A DNA stretch of 64,000 bases from Methylobacter sp. (GTDB taxonomy: Bacteria; Pseudomonadota; Gammaproteobacteria; Methylococcales; Methylomonadaceae), in NCBI GenBank assembly GCA_024636505.1, contig JAGXGY010000054.1, positions 1-64,000 on the forward strand. The letters run 5' to 3'. The notes under the pieces were generated by a model. That model had not been told where the DNA came from and searched no databases. It saw only the letters and a program-made list of their open reading frames with translations. Numbering within the stretch: position 1 is the stretch's first letter; each line of letters starts with the position of its first letter. The position numbers were made by a program, and so were the translations under genes. Below are positions 1 through 8,437 of this stretch, piece after piece.

Positions 1-346
1 CGGCCAAATCGATGGTTAATGCGCCGTCTACAAAAGCGGCCAGCATATCGGAACGGGTAACACCGCTGCTAAGCTGATTCTTCCAGTAGTCTACGCCACC
101 GGCATCGCCGGGCGCACCCAGAACGTTTTGATAAATGGCCTGAACGAAAGTCGAATCAGTCATCCCGCCGTAGGTTTCTGTAAACACCGGGTGACGGGTA
201 AAACCGGCGGCTAAGGCTGCAATAGCATTGCCTGCATTGGCAGAAAACTGAGTTTCCCAAAAAGCGAGTCCTGCCGCATCCGGCGCCCGGTTGAAGGTCG
301 CAGTGTACATCGCCGAAATAACTTGTTTATTCGTGGCTGTTGGCAT
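1..346 (-). CDS. DUF4214 domain protein, N-terminal part (runs off the left edge)
   Basis: The first 115 codons are visible and the gene continues beyond base 1. The start ATG at 346 follows a GAGGA ribosome binding site. The protein has no Sec signal peptide and opens straight into DUF4214-like repeats: a YTATFNRAPDAAGLAFW segment at about residues 14-30 and a related IYQNVLGAPGDAGGVDYW segment at about 70-87. In the family such repeats occur in large secreted or S-layer-like proteins whose signal for type I secretion is C-terminal. A complete type I secretion system is encoded 11 kb away on the same strand, so it is the likely exporter; this is inference. The C-terminus that would show a secretion signal lies outside the window. 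Confidence 0.75.
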   Translation of the reverse strand, partial: MPTATNKQVISAMYTATFNRAPDAAGLAFWETQFSANAGNAIAALAAGFTRHPVFTETYGGMTDSTFVQAIYQNVLGAPGDAGGVDYWKNQLSSGVTRSDMLAAFVDGALTIDLA

Positions 347-434
347 GTTTAAATCCTCAAATTATGGGGGGGGGTAATAGCTTGTCAGCGTAGTCCCCTC
401 CCTGATCTATGTCAACTGCAATCGATAACGCGTT

Positions 435-728
435 ATGCATTCCCACGCGGAGCGTGGGAACGAGGGGGTGCGGGGGTGCGGGGTGCGGGGTGCGGGGGTT
501 TCTGGTTCCCATGCTCCGGCGTGGGAATCTGTTTCTGGTTCCCATGCTCCAGCGTGGGAATCCGTACCGGCTTTGGGGGTGGTGGCGCTGTCGTATGCAT
601 TCCCACGCGCGAGCGTGGGAACGAGGGAGCGTGGGAACGAGGGAATCTGTACCGGCTTTAGGGGGGGGTGGCGCTGTCGTATGCATTCCCACGCGCGAGC
701 GTGGGAACGAGGGAGCGTGGGAATGAGA
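435..728. repeat. REP palindrome array 1
   Basis: This is a cluster of imperfect palindromes with arms TTCCCACGC and GCGTGGGAA, in two flavours: one followed by GAACGAGG and one beginning GGTTCCCATGCTCC. Copies start near 436, 508, 540, 596 and 682, alternating in orientation. All open reading frames here read the repeats in various frames (PRSHAPAWE-type peptides) and are not genes. The array fills the gap between the DUF4214 gene and the acyltransferase gene. Confidence 0.85.
465..500. repeat. G-rich short tandem repeat
   Basis: About five units of 7-8 bases of the form GGGGTGC stand between two REP palindromes. The run is a simple repeat and could form a G-quadruplex, but no function is implied by the sequence alone. 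Confidence 0.6.
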
Positions 729-736
729 GCGAAGAA

Positions 737-1891
737 TCAGGACGGTTTTTTTAACGGCCTGAAGCGCCGCCACAATGGACGTTCTACGCACCCATGGCCA
801 AGGGCGGCGCAGCCGATGGTCAGCACCGCGACGCTGGCGATGTCTTGGGCGGCGGCTACCGGCGGTTGCAGTTGCAGTAACCAGATCACCGGAAAGTGGT
901 ATAAAAATACGCCGTAAGACAGCGCGCCGAGGTTTTTATCCAGTCGGCTTGCGGCTTTTCTGGTTCCCATGCTCCAGCGTGGGAACCCAGACTGGCTTTG
1001 ATCGGGTTGCCATGCTCCGGCGTGGGAATCGGTACCGGCTTTGGGGGGGGTGTATGCATTCCCACGCGGAGCGTGGGAACGAGGGCGCGTGGGAGCGTGG
1101 GAACGAGGATCTGCTGGAGCGTGGGCTTGAGGCGATTTTTTTTTGCTTAGCGCCGCCAGCAAGGGCATGGCCAGCAGCAAGCCTAAGGAGACTTCGCGGT
1201 TATAGGGGATGTGCGCCTGTCCGATAATAAGCCAAAGCAGGTAAGCGGCATTGAGCAGCCATATCGCCAACAAAAGCCGGGGCAGGCTCTTATGCCGACT
1301 GCTTAACTGTTGCAAGGCGCCCAGGATGAAGATAAACAGGATGCCCGGCAACAGTCGATAGCCGTAATAATCGGTGTTCAGCCATTGGCTTTGCGCCAGC
1401 GCAAAGATAACTAGGCTAAGTGCCAGGCAGATAATTAACCTAGACAGCCGTTGCGACAACAGCAACGGGGCTATCAGGTAAAACTGAATCTCGGTGGCCA
1501 GCGACCAAGCGGGCGGTATCAGGGTAAAGCTGTCCTGGCCGGTGTACATATAATAGTTTAACGGGATGATCAGGGTGTTGGCCAGCCAGTCGGTCAGCGC
1601 AGGCGCCGCTGAGATAAACGGCGATTGCGCGCCGTTATGCCACAGCAGTGCCGCAAAGATCGCCGCGATGCTGTATTGCGGAACAATCCGCCAGCTTCTG
1701 TCGCGATAGAAATTAAACAATGCTTTAGGCTGGCGCTGCCATTTTGCCCACAGGCCCGCCACCACGTGTCCGGCGAGCAGGTAAAACGCTACCACGGCGA
1801 TCACCCCCGGGTTGAGTCCGGCTATGCTGATGCCCAGGTGGCTAAGCAGCACCAGGCTGGCTAGGATGAATCTGACGCTACCCATAGGCAT
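737..1891 (-). CDS. acyltransferase 3 family membrane protein carrying an in-frame REP insertion
   Basis: This looks like an integral-membrane O-acyltransferase of the acyltransferase 3 (OafA/YrhL) type, which transfers acetyl or other acyl groups to surface sugars. The start at 1891 (MPMGSVRF) or 1885 is chosen because everything upstream in the same frame is REP sequence. Seen: LLSHLG near residue 15, a WSLATEIQFYL motif near 129-139 typical of the family, about nine hydrophobic segments, and a C-terminal SYGVFLYHFPVIW segment. Residues about 256-311 are not family sequence: they are translated REP palindromes (bases 957-1128) that keep the frame open. Without them the protein would be about 328 residues, short but plausible. 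It lies in the polysaccharide island, which suits O-antigen decoration. Whether the protein still folds is unknown. Confidence 0.7.
   Translation of the reverse strand: MPMGSVRFILASLVLLSHLGISIAGLNPGVIAVVAFYLLAGHVVAGLWAKWQRQPKALFNFYRDRSWRIVPQYSIAAIFAALLWHNGAQSPFISAAPALTDWLANTLIIPLNYYMYTGQDSFTLIPPAWSLATEIQFYLIAPLLLSQRLSRLIICLALSLVIFALAQSQWLNTDYYGYRLLPGILFIFILGALQQLSSRHKSLPRLLLAIWLLNAAYLLWLIIGQAHIPYNREVSLGLLLAMPLLAALSKKKSPQAHAPADPRSHAPTRPRSHAPRGNAYTPPKAGTDSHAGAWQPDQSQSGFPRWSMGTRKAASRLDKNLGALSYGVFLYHFPVIWLLQLQPPVAAAQDIASVAVLTIGCAALGHGCVERPLWRRFRPLKKPS
957..1128. repeat. REP array 2, inside the acyltransferase gene
   Basis: Two or three REP palindromes in alternating orientation lie inside an otherwise normal coding region. 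Read on the minus strand they give a proline-, arginine- and glycine-rich linker with no stop codon, joining two family-like halves of the acyltransferase. Confidence 0.85.
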
Positions 1892-2222
1892 TCCTACGCG
1901 GGAGCGCGGGAGCGAGGGAGTGTTTTCTGGTTCCCATGCTCCCGCGTGGGAATCCATACCGGCTTTGGGTGTGGTCGTGCTTCCGTATGCATTCCCACGC
2001 GGAGCGTGGGAACGAGAGCGCGTGGGAGCGTGGGAACGAGGACGGGAACGAGGGAACGTTTTCTCTCTGGTTCCCATGCTCCCGCGTGGGAATCCATACC
2101 GGCTTTGGGTGTGGTCGTGCTTCCGTATGCATTCCCACGCGGAGCGTGGGAACGAGGACGCGCGGGAGCGTGGGAACGAGGACGCGCGGGAGCGTGGGAA
2201 CGAGGACGCGTGGGAACGGATT
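1886..2222. repeat. REP array 3 with a duplicated composite unit
   Basis: The array holds at least seven REP palindromes. A composite unit of about 87 bases (a GGTTCCCATGCTCC-type palindrome, a GGCTTTGGGTGTGGTCGTGC spacer, then a GCATTCCCACGC-type palindrome) occurs at about 1926-2012 and again, nearly identical, at about 2069-2155. Paired inverted REPs of this kind are called BIMEs. The array separates the acyltransferase start from the transposase stop. Confidence 0.85.
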
Positions 2223-2225
2223 GGC

Positions 2226-2756
2226 CTACCATGCCTTACAAACATCCAACAATCCCTCCGCTCCGGCATAATTTCTAGCACTTGAATATCGCCAATGTTC
2301 TGCCTGATCAACATAGCCGCGTTTCACCGGGTTGTGATGAATATAGCCCACTTTCTGCCGCATCATCTCTTCATTTTGAATCCACTCGGGGTGGCTGCCT
2401 TCCTGCCAAATCTGATAGGTCCGATCTTGTTTGTGGGCCTTTTTGTAAAAGGCCAGTTGCTCCAGAATTCGTCTTATCTTATTTTCAGATAAGTACTGAA
2501 TCAAGCGCTTTGCTGTATAGGACTTGAATCGCGAAATATCACGGCTCAGGTCGTCGCTTTGTACAATCATATGAAGGTGGTTTTCTAAAATCACGTAGGC
2601 GTAAACGGTCAATCCCTCTTTTTGCAAAAAACGTAACGACTCCAGAATAATATCCACGGTTTCCTGTCGGGTGAAAATGGGAATCCAATGCAGGATTGTA
2701 CAGGTGATAAAGTGCGGCAATGTCGGATCAACGATCTGATAACGGCTTCTTCCCAT
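2226..2756 (-). CDS. REP-associated tyrosine transposase (RAYT, Y1/IS200-like)
   Basis: This 176-residue protein is a single-domain HUH nuclease of the RAYT group, thought to mobilise REP palindromes by single-strand cleavage through a catalytic tyrosine. Seen: the HUH motif NHLHMIV near residue 60, and the YIHHNPVKRG motif near residue 140 containing the expected catalytic tyrosine, followed by the YSSARNYAG tail usual in the family. The start at 2756 is supported by an AAGGAGAT ribosome binding site; the longer open frame upstream is translated REP. REP arrays border the gene on both sides, which is the standard layout of a RAYT with its substrate. All motifs are intact, so it may be active. 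Confidence 0.92.
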   Translation of the reverse strand: MGRSRYQIVDPTLPHFITCTILHWIPIFTRQETVDIILESLRFLQKEGLTVYAYVILENHLHMIVQSDDLSRDISRFKSYTAKRLIQYLSENKIRRILEQLAFYKKAHKQDRTYQIWQEGSHPEWIQNEEMMRQKVGYIHHNPVKRGYVDQAEHWRYSSARNYAGAEGLLDVCKAW

Positions 2757-2770
2757 TTGTATCTCCTTTA

Positions 2771-3021
2771 TGCATTCCCACGCGGGAGCGTGGGAACGAG
2801 AACGCGGGAATCTTTGCTTGCCACTGCCCGTATGCATTCCCACGCGAGAGCGTGGGAACGAGAACGCGGGAATCTTTGCTTGCCACTGCCCGTATGCATT
2901 CCCACGCGGGAGCGTGGGAACGAGAACGCGGGAATCTTTGCTTGCCACTGCCCGTATGCATTCCCACGCGGGAGCGTGGGAACGAGAACGCCGGAGCATG
3001 GGAACGAGAAGCGTGGGAATC
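2771..3021. repeat. REP array 4: four tandem units of 62 bases
   Basis: Units begin at 2771, 2833, 2895 and 2957, exactly 62 bases apart. Each has a 22-base REP palindrome followed by a spacer ending in CTTGCCACTGCCCGTA. The units are nearly identical except for the last, which degenerates. The array is directly upstream of the RAYT gene. Confidence 0.9.
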
Positions 3022-3030
3022 TTTGCTTGC

Positions 3031-4095
3031 CTAGTTTTTATAAGCGACCACCGTGTAGTTGCTGTAGATCCGGGTTAGGTCGTCGTCGGGGATGCCCGGC
3101 AGTTGTTCGGGCAGGTTATAAATAATCTGCACTCCGGTGAGGCCGAGCCATTGCACCAGAAAACTCACATAGTTATCGGATAACGGTTTTTGATGGGTGG
3201 GATCGGTATAGAATCCGTTAACGGCCAAAGGATGACGCATGTTGATGGTTTCAAGCAACAGTACGCCGCCGGGGCATAGCCGCTCGACGCATTGCTGCAA
3301 GACCGGCAGGATGTCCGGCGGCGGCAGGTGTTCGATGACTTGCAGCAGGCTGATACCGCAAAATTGCTCTTCGGTTGCCGATAAAAATTGTTGGGCGCTG
3401 GCGGTGACGGCGGTCAAGCCCGCCGCAAGGGCCCGTTCGACTTCCTGCGGTTCGATGTCGATGCCGACGGCGGCGATGTTTTGTGTTTGTAAGTAACTGA
3501 GAAATTCGCCGTCGCCACAGCCTATATCCAGGAAGCGCAAGCCGCTGTCGGCTTTGATGGTTGGCGCATACAGGTCGTATTGCTGTTGGCGTATTTGCTG
3601 ATGCCCTGGCGCCATTTCGCTAAAGTAACTGTAAAAGGCCTGCGCTTTTTGTTCGGGGCTAAGGTCGTCGGCCAGTTTGCCCAGTTTGGATTCGGCGTTT
3701 TGTTGCCAGCAGGGTGCGGGGGCTGTCCAGGCAAACGGGTGTTCGGAAGGATAGAGGATACGTTTTACATCGTTTATTTGATGTCCGAGTGTTGCGGTGG
3801 TTTGCTGTAAATCAGTTTCCAGTTTGTTGATGGCCTCATGGTGTTCGGTTTCCTGTTTGTTGATAGCCTCATGGTGTTGTGCCGTGTTTAAGGCTAAGGC
3901 TTGCTCCAGTTTGCTGATGGCCTCATGGTGTTGTGCTGCGTTTAAGGTTAAGACTTGCTCCAATTGTTGAACCTGGGCATTAAGCTGCTGGGTCTGGTAG
4001 TAGGTACGTGCCACTAACAGCCATGAACGCAACCAGCGCAAGGGCAAGGCCAGCGGGGATCGCCGGATAAACTGTTTTACTGCGGAAAGACTCAT
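3031..4095 (-). CDS. coiled-coil SAM-dependent methyltransferase, possible O-chain terminator
   Basis: The protein is 354 residues long. Residues about 1-30 are basic and amphipathic, residues about 35-112 form a predicted coiled coil rich in Q, E and L with three HHEAI repeats (56-60, 74-78, 85-89), and the C-terminal two thirds is a class I methyltransferase with SAM motif FLDIGCGDGEF at 188-198 and QVIEHLP at 252-258. Known parallel: in ABC-exported O-antigens a WbdD-type enzyme caps the chain by methylation and uses a coiled coil to set its length. Here the coiled coil is on the N-terminal side, so the architecture is reversed and no kinase domain is present. Its place next to the glycosyltransferase and Wzm/Wzt genes supports a capping role. 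The function is inference. Confidence 0.72.
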   Translation of the reverse strand: MSLSAVKQFIRRSPLALPLRWLRSWLLVARTYYQTQQLNAQVQQLEQVLTLNAAQHHEAISKLEQALALNTAQHHEAINKQETEHHEAINKLETDLQQTTATLGHQINDVKRILYPSEHPFAWTAPAPCWQQNAESKLGKLADDLSPEQKAQAFYSYFSEMAPGHQQIRQQQYDLYAPTIKADSGLRFLDIGCGDGEFLSYLQTQNIAAVGIDIEPQEVERALAAGLTAVTASAQQFLSATEEQFCGISLLQVIEHLPPPDILPVLQQCVERLCPGGVLLLETINMRHPLAVNGFYTDPTHQKPLSDNYVSFLVQWLGLTGVQIIYNLPEQLPGIPDDDLTRIYSNYTVVAYKN

Positions 4096-4163
4096 GTTGT
4101 TGCTCCAACGGTTTAATAGGGTGTTTTTAGGGTGTGCGCCAGTAGTGTTTGATATTCCCCCCG

Positions 4164-4277
4164 GTTTCTGGTTCCCAGGCTCCTGCGTGGGAACCCATAC
4201 TGACTTATGCTTCCGGTATGCATTCCCACGCGGGAGCGTGGGAACGAGGGCACGCTCCTACGTGGGAACGAGGGCAA
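4164..4277. repeat. REP array 5
   Basis: Three REP palindromes lie between the methyltransferase and glycosyltransferase genes: a GGTTCCCAGGCTCCTGCGT type near 4169, a GCATTCCCACGCGGGAGC type near 4218, and a degenerate copy near 4252. Confidence 0.8.
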
Positions 4278-4332
4278 CTGGATGAGTTGCTTGGTTTTAA
4301 TCATACAAGTCTTGCCGGTTCGCCCCTACAAT

Positions 4333-7300
4333 TTATCGTGCCTGGATAATACGCTCAATAAGCTGCCGGGCGCTTTGCTGCCAGGTGAACCAGGGCATGT
4401 CTGCAGACTGCGGCGCCAGGCCGTCGGCATTGATTGCCAGCCAGTGTTTGACGGCATCGGCCAAGGCCTGTGGCTCAACGCCGCTAAAGTAGTGGGCGTG
4501 CTTGTCCGCCACTTCCCTGAATACGGGGATGTCACGGGCGATAATGGGCAGTTGATGTTGAGCCGCTTCAATCAGCGGCAAACCAAAGCCTTCTCCCTCG
4601 CTGGCGGCAATAAGGCAGGAACTGGCGGTGTAGATCTGTTGCAAATATTCATCGCTAATGCCTTCCAGCCAATACAGGCGGTTGTTCAATTCACGGTGGC
4701 CACGCAGTTTTTCAGCCAGCTTATCCATCATCCAGCCTTGGTTGGCTACGATGACAAGATTCACGTCTATATTGGCCTCCCAGAGCCGTTCAAAGGCGGC
4801 CAAGGTTTGCAAGTGGCCTTTGCGTGGCTCAAGGGTGCCGACCATCAAAAAAGTAGCTCGTTTGGTCAGTGCGGCCGCTATTGCCGAGGCTGTTTGGGGG
4901 ATGCCTGCCGACGGCACTGATGATTCAATATCAGCCCCCAGATGAAACCACTGTATATCGAAGCGACAATGCTGTGAGGGGGGGCGGTTGTCGGTTAACC
5001 AGGCGGCTACTTGTTCTGCAACGGATTTGGAAATGCACAGCACGCCGTCATTTTCAGTGACGACGGTCATCCATTGTGTATATGTCTCGAAAGCACTTTC
5101 AGCAAACGCCCAAGGCAGGGTAATAGGTAATAAATCGTAAACCACAAAGTTGACTTGCACGCCAACGTTACGCATCTTCCGGTAAAAATGCCGTTGCGCT
5201 TGCACGACGTGGAAATTTAAATCCAGTCCCAGAAAAATGTCCCCTGCTTGAAAGTCGATGGGCTCGTCTATAAGGCTGTTTTCGGGGCAACCTAGAAATC
5301 GTAAACTAAATTGCCGTGCATATTGATAACCCTGATCAGCGCTGGCATACACGGGCTCAACGCTAAAACCATCAGGGGGGTTCATCAATAATTCGTTCAA
5401 AATACTGCGGACGACCCGCTGGATACCTGACTTTACATCACGCTGCACTAATTCAGAAATATCTACGAACAATTGACGGCGAGCGGGTTGGATGGATACT
5501 GATTGGGCCACGGCTTGCGCCAAACTTGTCCAGGCGTGATCGTCTTCGGGTCGGGGGGTAATTTTGCCCAGTGCTTGGGTTAATCCGGCTAGTCCTGTTT
5601 GCGATGGGTTGTAAAACGATTCTATTGCCTGCACATATCGGTTGGCGCAATAATCCGGCTTATGCTCGGCCAATACGATTTCTCTGGCTCGTTGCCCTAA
5701 TTGCAGGCGGGACGCGGCATCTGCCGTTAGCGTTTCGAGCGCTGAAATGAGCTCGGCATCGGCAAATTCGTCAGCCAATTTCCAGACGGCATCATCGGGC
5801 ACATCGGCAACGCTTCCGTTAGCATTAACGATAGTCGGTAATCCGTAGTTCATGCAATCCAATATCGCGGCGGAGGTTTCTCCGCGAGAAAGTGTGCGCA
5901 ATTGTACGGCAATGTCGGCAGCCGCCAAGTAATGTCGAAAACTATCGGTATCGACCCATCCGGTAATTTGAATTTGCTTGCCCAGGGCGCTTTGTTCGAT
6001 TTTTGCAAGCAACTGTCTGCCATAATCACCGCCCGGCAGTTCGCCAACAAAAATCAGCTTATTACGCGGATCGCGGCTTAAATTGGACGCTATCCAGGCA
6101 TCGAGCAATCGGTGGTTGAGTTTGGTAGGGCCTAACATGCCAAAGCTGCAAACCACTACATCATTGGGGTCAATTTTCACTATTTGTCGGCTTGTGCGGC
6201 AGTCGGCGGCGGCTACCGGTACGCGCAATAGTGGCACCACTGTCCAGTTGTCTAAGACATCTGAACCTATCCACTGTCTGGCCAACCGACAAGAATAGTC
6301 CGAATGGACGACGACACCCAGTGCGCGTTGTATGACACTCAGGTTACACGGGTAGTCCCATACTACTTGCGGGCTGTTTGCTTCTTCAAAGCGCCGCTTT
6401 ATCGCCGCATAGCCATGGCTGTTATACAGGGTTTGCCCCCAAAGCCCTGGACGATAACCTGTGCCTTCCATATCCGCAACAACGGACGATAAAAAGAAGT
6501 CGTGCAACACGACCACTCCGGGCACGTCATCCAGCAATCCAAACATGTGTTTATGAAATGACGAGTTGCCAAAGTGATAAAGTACCCGGTCAAATTGATG
6601 TGAATGATTTTTGAACCACGCGACGCTACGAATAGGACAGTTTGCGTTTATCCAGGCATCAGATACGGCGTCTTGGTCTACGATGACTTCAATATCGTAG
6701 TATTGCGAAAGCTCCGGCAACAGCTCTGCACTATAATCGCTGATGCCACTACGTGCTGGCGGCAATGGCGAGATATAGGCCAGCTTTGGTCGATGGGTCA
6801 GTGTATTTACAGGCTTGGGTCGCTGATTTTTGTTGATGATCCAGGCTTCAAATGCAGCTATTGCTCGCTTTGCGCAACCATCCCAGGAAAACAACTTTGC
6901 CCGTTGCAATCCATTTTGCTCTAACTCTGCCCGGAAATCATCGTCAGTCAGAACCTGCGCCAATTTGGCGGTTATTGCCTTGTCGCTTCTCGGATCAAAT
7001 AGGGCATCGTCCCGGCCAATCACTTCCGGCAAACTGGAGGTATTGGCCGCAATGACTGCTTTACCGCAGGACATGGCTTCCAGCGCGGGCAATCCGAAAC
7101 CTTCGTGCCAAGAGGGAAAAACGAATGCTTTGCATAGGTTGTAAAGGGAAATCAAATCGTCTTCCGGCACGAATCCAGTTAATACTAACTCGCCGGTTTT
7201 AAGCCCCTGCTCTTTGGCCAGCGCTTCCAATTCGGCTCTGGTTTGTGGCTGGATAGCGCAGACAATTGCCAACTGGTGTGTCAGGCGCAATGCGTCGGGC

Positions 7301-8049
7301 AGCTTGGCGTAAGCTCGAATCAGTGCGGCTATGTTTTTGCGGTGATCAATGCCGCCGGTGTACATCACAAAGTGTCGATGCAATCCGTATCGCTGTTGAA
7401 TCTCTCGTTCTCGGTTGGCATCGATTGGCTGCGGCTGAAATTGCGGATCAGCCGCCGTTGAGATGGTGACGGCTAAATCGGATGGAAAATCAAGATATTG
7501 AATGCATTCTTGGCGGGAGGATTCAGAAATCGCCAGCAACAGGTCGGCACGGCGTAAATGCTCAATTTTGTGCTGATACCAGGCTTCAACATTGGCGTCT
7601 TCTAAATAGGTCTGCCTATGGATAAGCGGAATCAAGTCGTATAGGATTACCGCTGTCGGCAAGCCACTGCTCAATGCGCCTATGCTGGTGACCGTATCGT
7701 CGATTAGGCCTTCAAACAGGCTGCTGACGAGAACAATATCCGGCCTCAGACTAGCCAAAAATGCTTCTCGAACCAGCTCGGCGCTACGACGACGCCATGC
7801 ATTCTGGTTATTTAAGCCGTAAACGGGGCCTGGCGCTTCCCATACGCGAATATTTTTCTGCGGCACTATCCCGTCAAATGCGACGCGAATGGGTTCAATC
7901 GTATCTGGAAATAGCCCGTTGAGGGCCAGGATCACTTCATGATTGCCGCAATTTCGAACCATTGCCAGAGCCAAAGAAAGCGTATATCGGCCGATACCAC
8001 GTGTTCGGTTGCTTCCCTGGGCACCTTGCATGTCAATGATAATACGCAT
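4333..8049 (-). CDS. three-module GT4 glycosyltransferase
   Basis: This 1238-residue protein contains three GT-B fold, GT4-type glycosyltransferase modules in a row. Module 1 (about 1-405) opens with MRIIIDMQGAQGSNRTRGIG and has the donor-binding EGFGLPALE at 316-324. Module 2 (about 422-815) opens with SPLPPARSGISDYS and has a weaker GETSAAILD at 723-731. Module 3 (about 858-1238) has GTLEPRKGH near 1071 and EGFGLPLIE at 1153-1161. In known systems such multi-domain enzymes (for example WbdA) build the repeat unit of polymannose or similar O-chains at the cytoplasmic membrane. The nearby manC suggests GDP-mannose as donor. Its start overlaps the stop of the preceding small gene by one base (TAATG), so the two are translationally coupled. 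The sugar and linkages cannot be read from sequence. Confidence 0.85.
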   Translation of the reverse strand: MRIIIDMQGAQGSNRTRGIGRYTLSLALAMVRNCGNHEVILALNGLFPDTIEPIRVAFDGIVPQKNIRVWEAPGPVYGLNNQNAWRRRSAELVREAFLASLRPDIVLVSSLFEGLIDDTVTSIGALSSGLPTAVILYDLIPLIHRQTYLEDANVEAWYQHKIEHLRRADLLLAISESSRQECIQYLDFPSDLAVTISTAADPQFQPQPIDANREREIQQRYGLHRHFVMYTGGIDHRKNIAALIRAYAKLPDALRLTHQLAIVCAIQPQTRAELEALAKEQGLKTGELVLTGFVPEDDLISLYNLCKAFVFPSWHEGFGLPALEAMSCGKAVIAANTSSLPEVIGRDDALFDPRSDKAITAKLAQVLTDDDFRAELEQNGLQRAKLFSWDGCAKRAIAAFEAWIINKNQRPKPVNTLTHRPKLAYISPLPPARSGISDYSAELLPELSQYYDIEVIVDQDAVSDAWINANCPIRSVAWFKNHSHQFDRVLYHFGNSSFHKHMFGLLDDVPGVVVLHDFFLSSVVADMEGTGYRPGLWGQTLYNSHGYAAIKRRFEEANSPQVVWDYPCNLSVIQRALGVVVHSDYSCRLARQWIGSDVLDNWTVVPLLRVPVAAADCRTSRQIVKIDPNDVVVCSFGMLGPTKLNHRLLDAWIASNLSRDPRNKLIFVGELPGGDYGRQLLAKIEQSALGKQIQITGWVDTDSFRHYLAAADIAVQLRTLSRGETSAAILDCMNYGLPTIVNANGSVADVPDDAVWKLADEFADAELISALETLTADAASRLQLGQRAREIVLAEHKPDYCANRYVQAIESFYNPSQTGLAGLTQALGKITPRPEDDHAWTSLAQAVAQSVSIQPARRQLFVDISELVQRDVKSGIQRVVRSILNELLMNPPDGFSVEPVYASADQGYQYARQFSLRFLGCPENSLIDEPIDFQAGDIFLGLDLNFHVVQAQRHFYRKMRNVGVQVNFVVYDLLPITLPWAFAESAFETYTQWMTVVTENDGVLCISKSVAEQVAAWLTDNRPPSQHCRFDIQWFHLGADIESSVPSAGIPQTASAIAAALTKRATFLMVGTLEPRKGHLQTLAAFERLWEANIDVNLVIVANQGWMMDKLAEKLRGHRELNNRLYWLEGISDEYLQQIYTASSCLIAASEGEGFGLPLIEAAQHQLPIIARDIPVFREVADKHAHYFSGVEPQALADAVKHWLAINADGLAPQSADMPWFTWQQSARQLIERIIQAR

Positions 8050-8366
8050 TAGCGGCTTTCCTTATGGCTGTTTGCTATAGCCATTTTAATGTCGGCATAA
8101 ACACGCCGTGCATGCGGCGTTAAGTCGGCTAAATTATTGGCAATGGGGAACGGTGCTATGTCTATTATCACCGCCTGCTTGAGTCGACTTTTTAACGCAG
8201 GGAATAGCGTTAATAATGCGAGTACCGCATGCCTAAGTCTAGGCCGCCGATTAATGAAGAGCCGGAGATGATCCAGCATCAGTTTGATGGCTTGTTTAAT
8301 GTTCAACGTTATCTCTTTGTCGTAAGCGAAATGCGGTTTTCGCAGTATGCCACTCATTTTAAGCAC
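8049..8366 (-). CDS. small protein of unknown function, coupled to the glycosyltransferase gene
   Basis: The frame gives 105 residues from a GTG at 8366, or 102 from an ATG at 8357; neither start has a clear ribosome binding site. The protein is basic in its middle part (LRLFINRRPRLRHAVLALL) and ends with LTPHARRVYADIKMAI, a tail that resembles the C-termini of some polysaccharide-cluster glycosyltransferases and methyltransferases. It may therefore be the remnant or detached tail of a larger enzyme. Its stop overlaps the start of the glycosyltransferase gene by one base and it lies downstream of wzt in the same operon. I do not recognise a domain. Confidence 0.55.
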   Translation of the reverse strand: MLKMSGILRKPHFAYDKEITLNIKQAIKLMLDHLRLFINRRPRLRHAVLALLTLFPALKSRLKQAVIIDIAPFPIANNLADLTPHARRVYADIKMAIANSHKESR

Positions 8367-8437
8367 TGCGGTTATCCATGATGGTGATTTTGTTTGAGCG
8401 ATAAAATCAGGGTCTTAGCAGCTAATCGTCATTGGCT

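Noticed and set aside
357-728. Several overlapping open frames of 60-160 codons on both strands
   Set aside because: They are translations of REP palindromes and share repeat peptides in all frames; no ribosome site and no domain.
1892-2314. N-terminal extension of the acyltransferase frame to 2314
   Set aside because: It reads only REP sequence and runs into the 3' end of the transposase gene; family similarity begins at 1891.
2757-2999. Longer start for the transposase
   Set aside because: The extra 81 codons are REP-derived and the ribosome binding site supports 2756.
2771-3021. CRISPR array (four repeats at 62-base spacing)
   Set aside because: The whole unit, including the spacer, is repeated; there are no unique spacers and no cas genes.
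4207-4920. Plus-strand frame of 237 codons opposite the glycosyltransferase
   Set aside because: Shadow of the minus-strand gene and of REPs; no domain or ribosome site.
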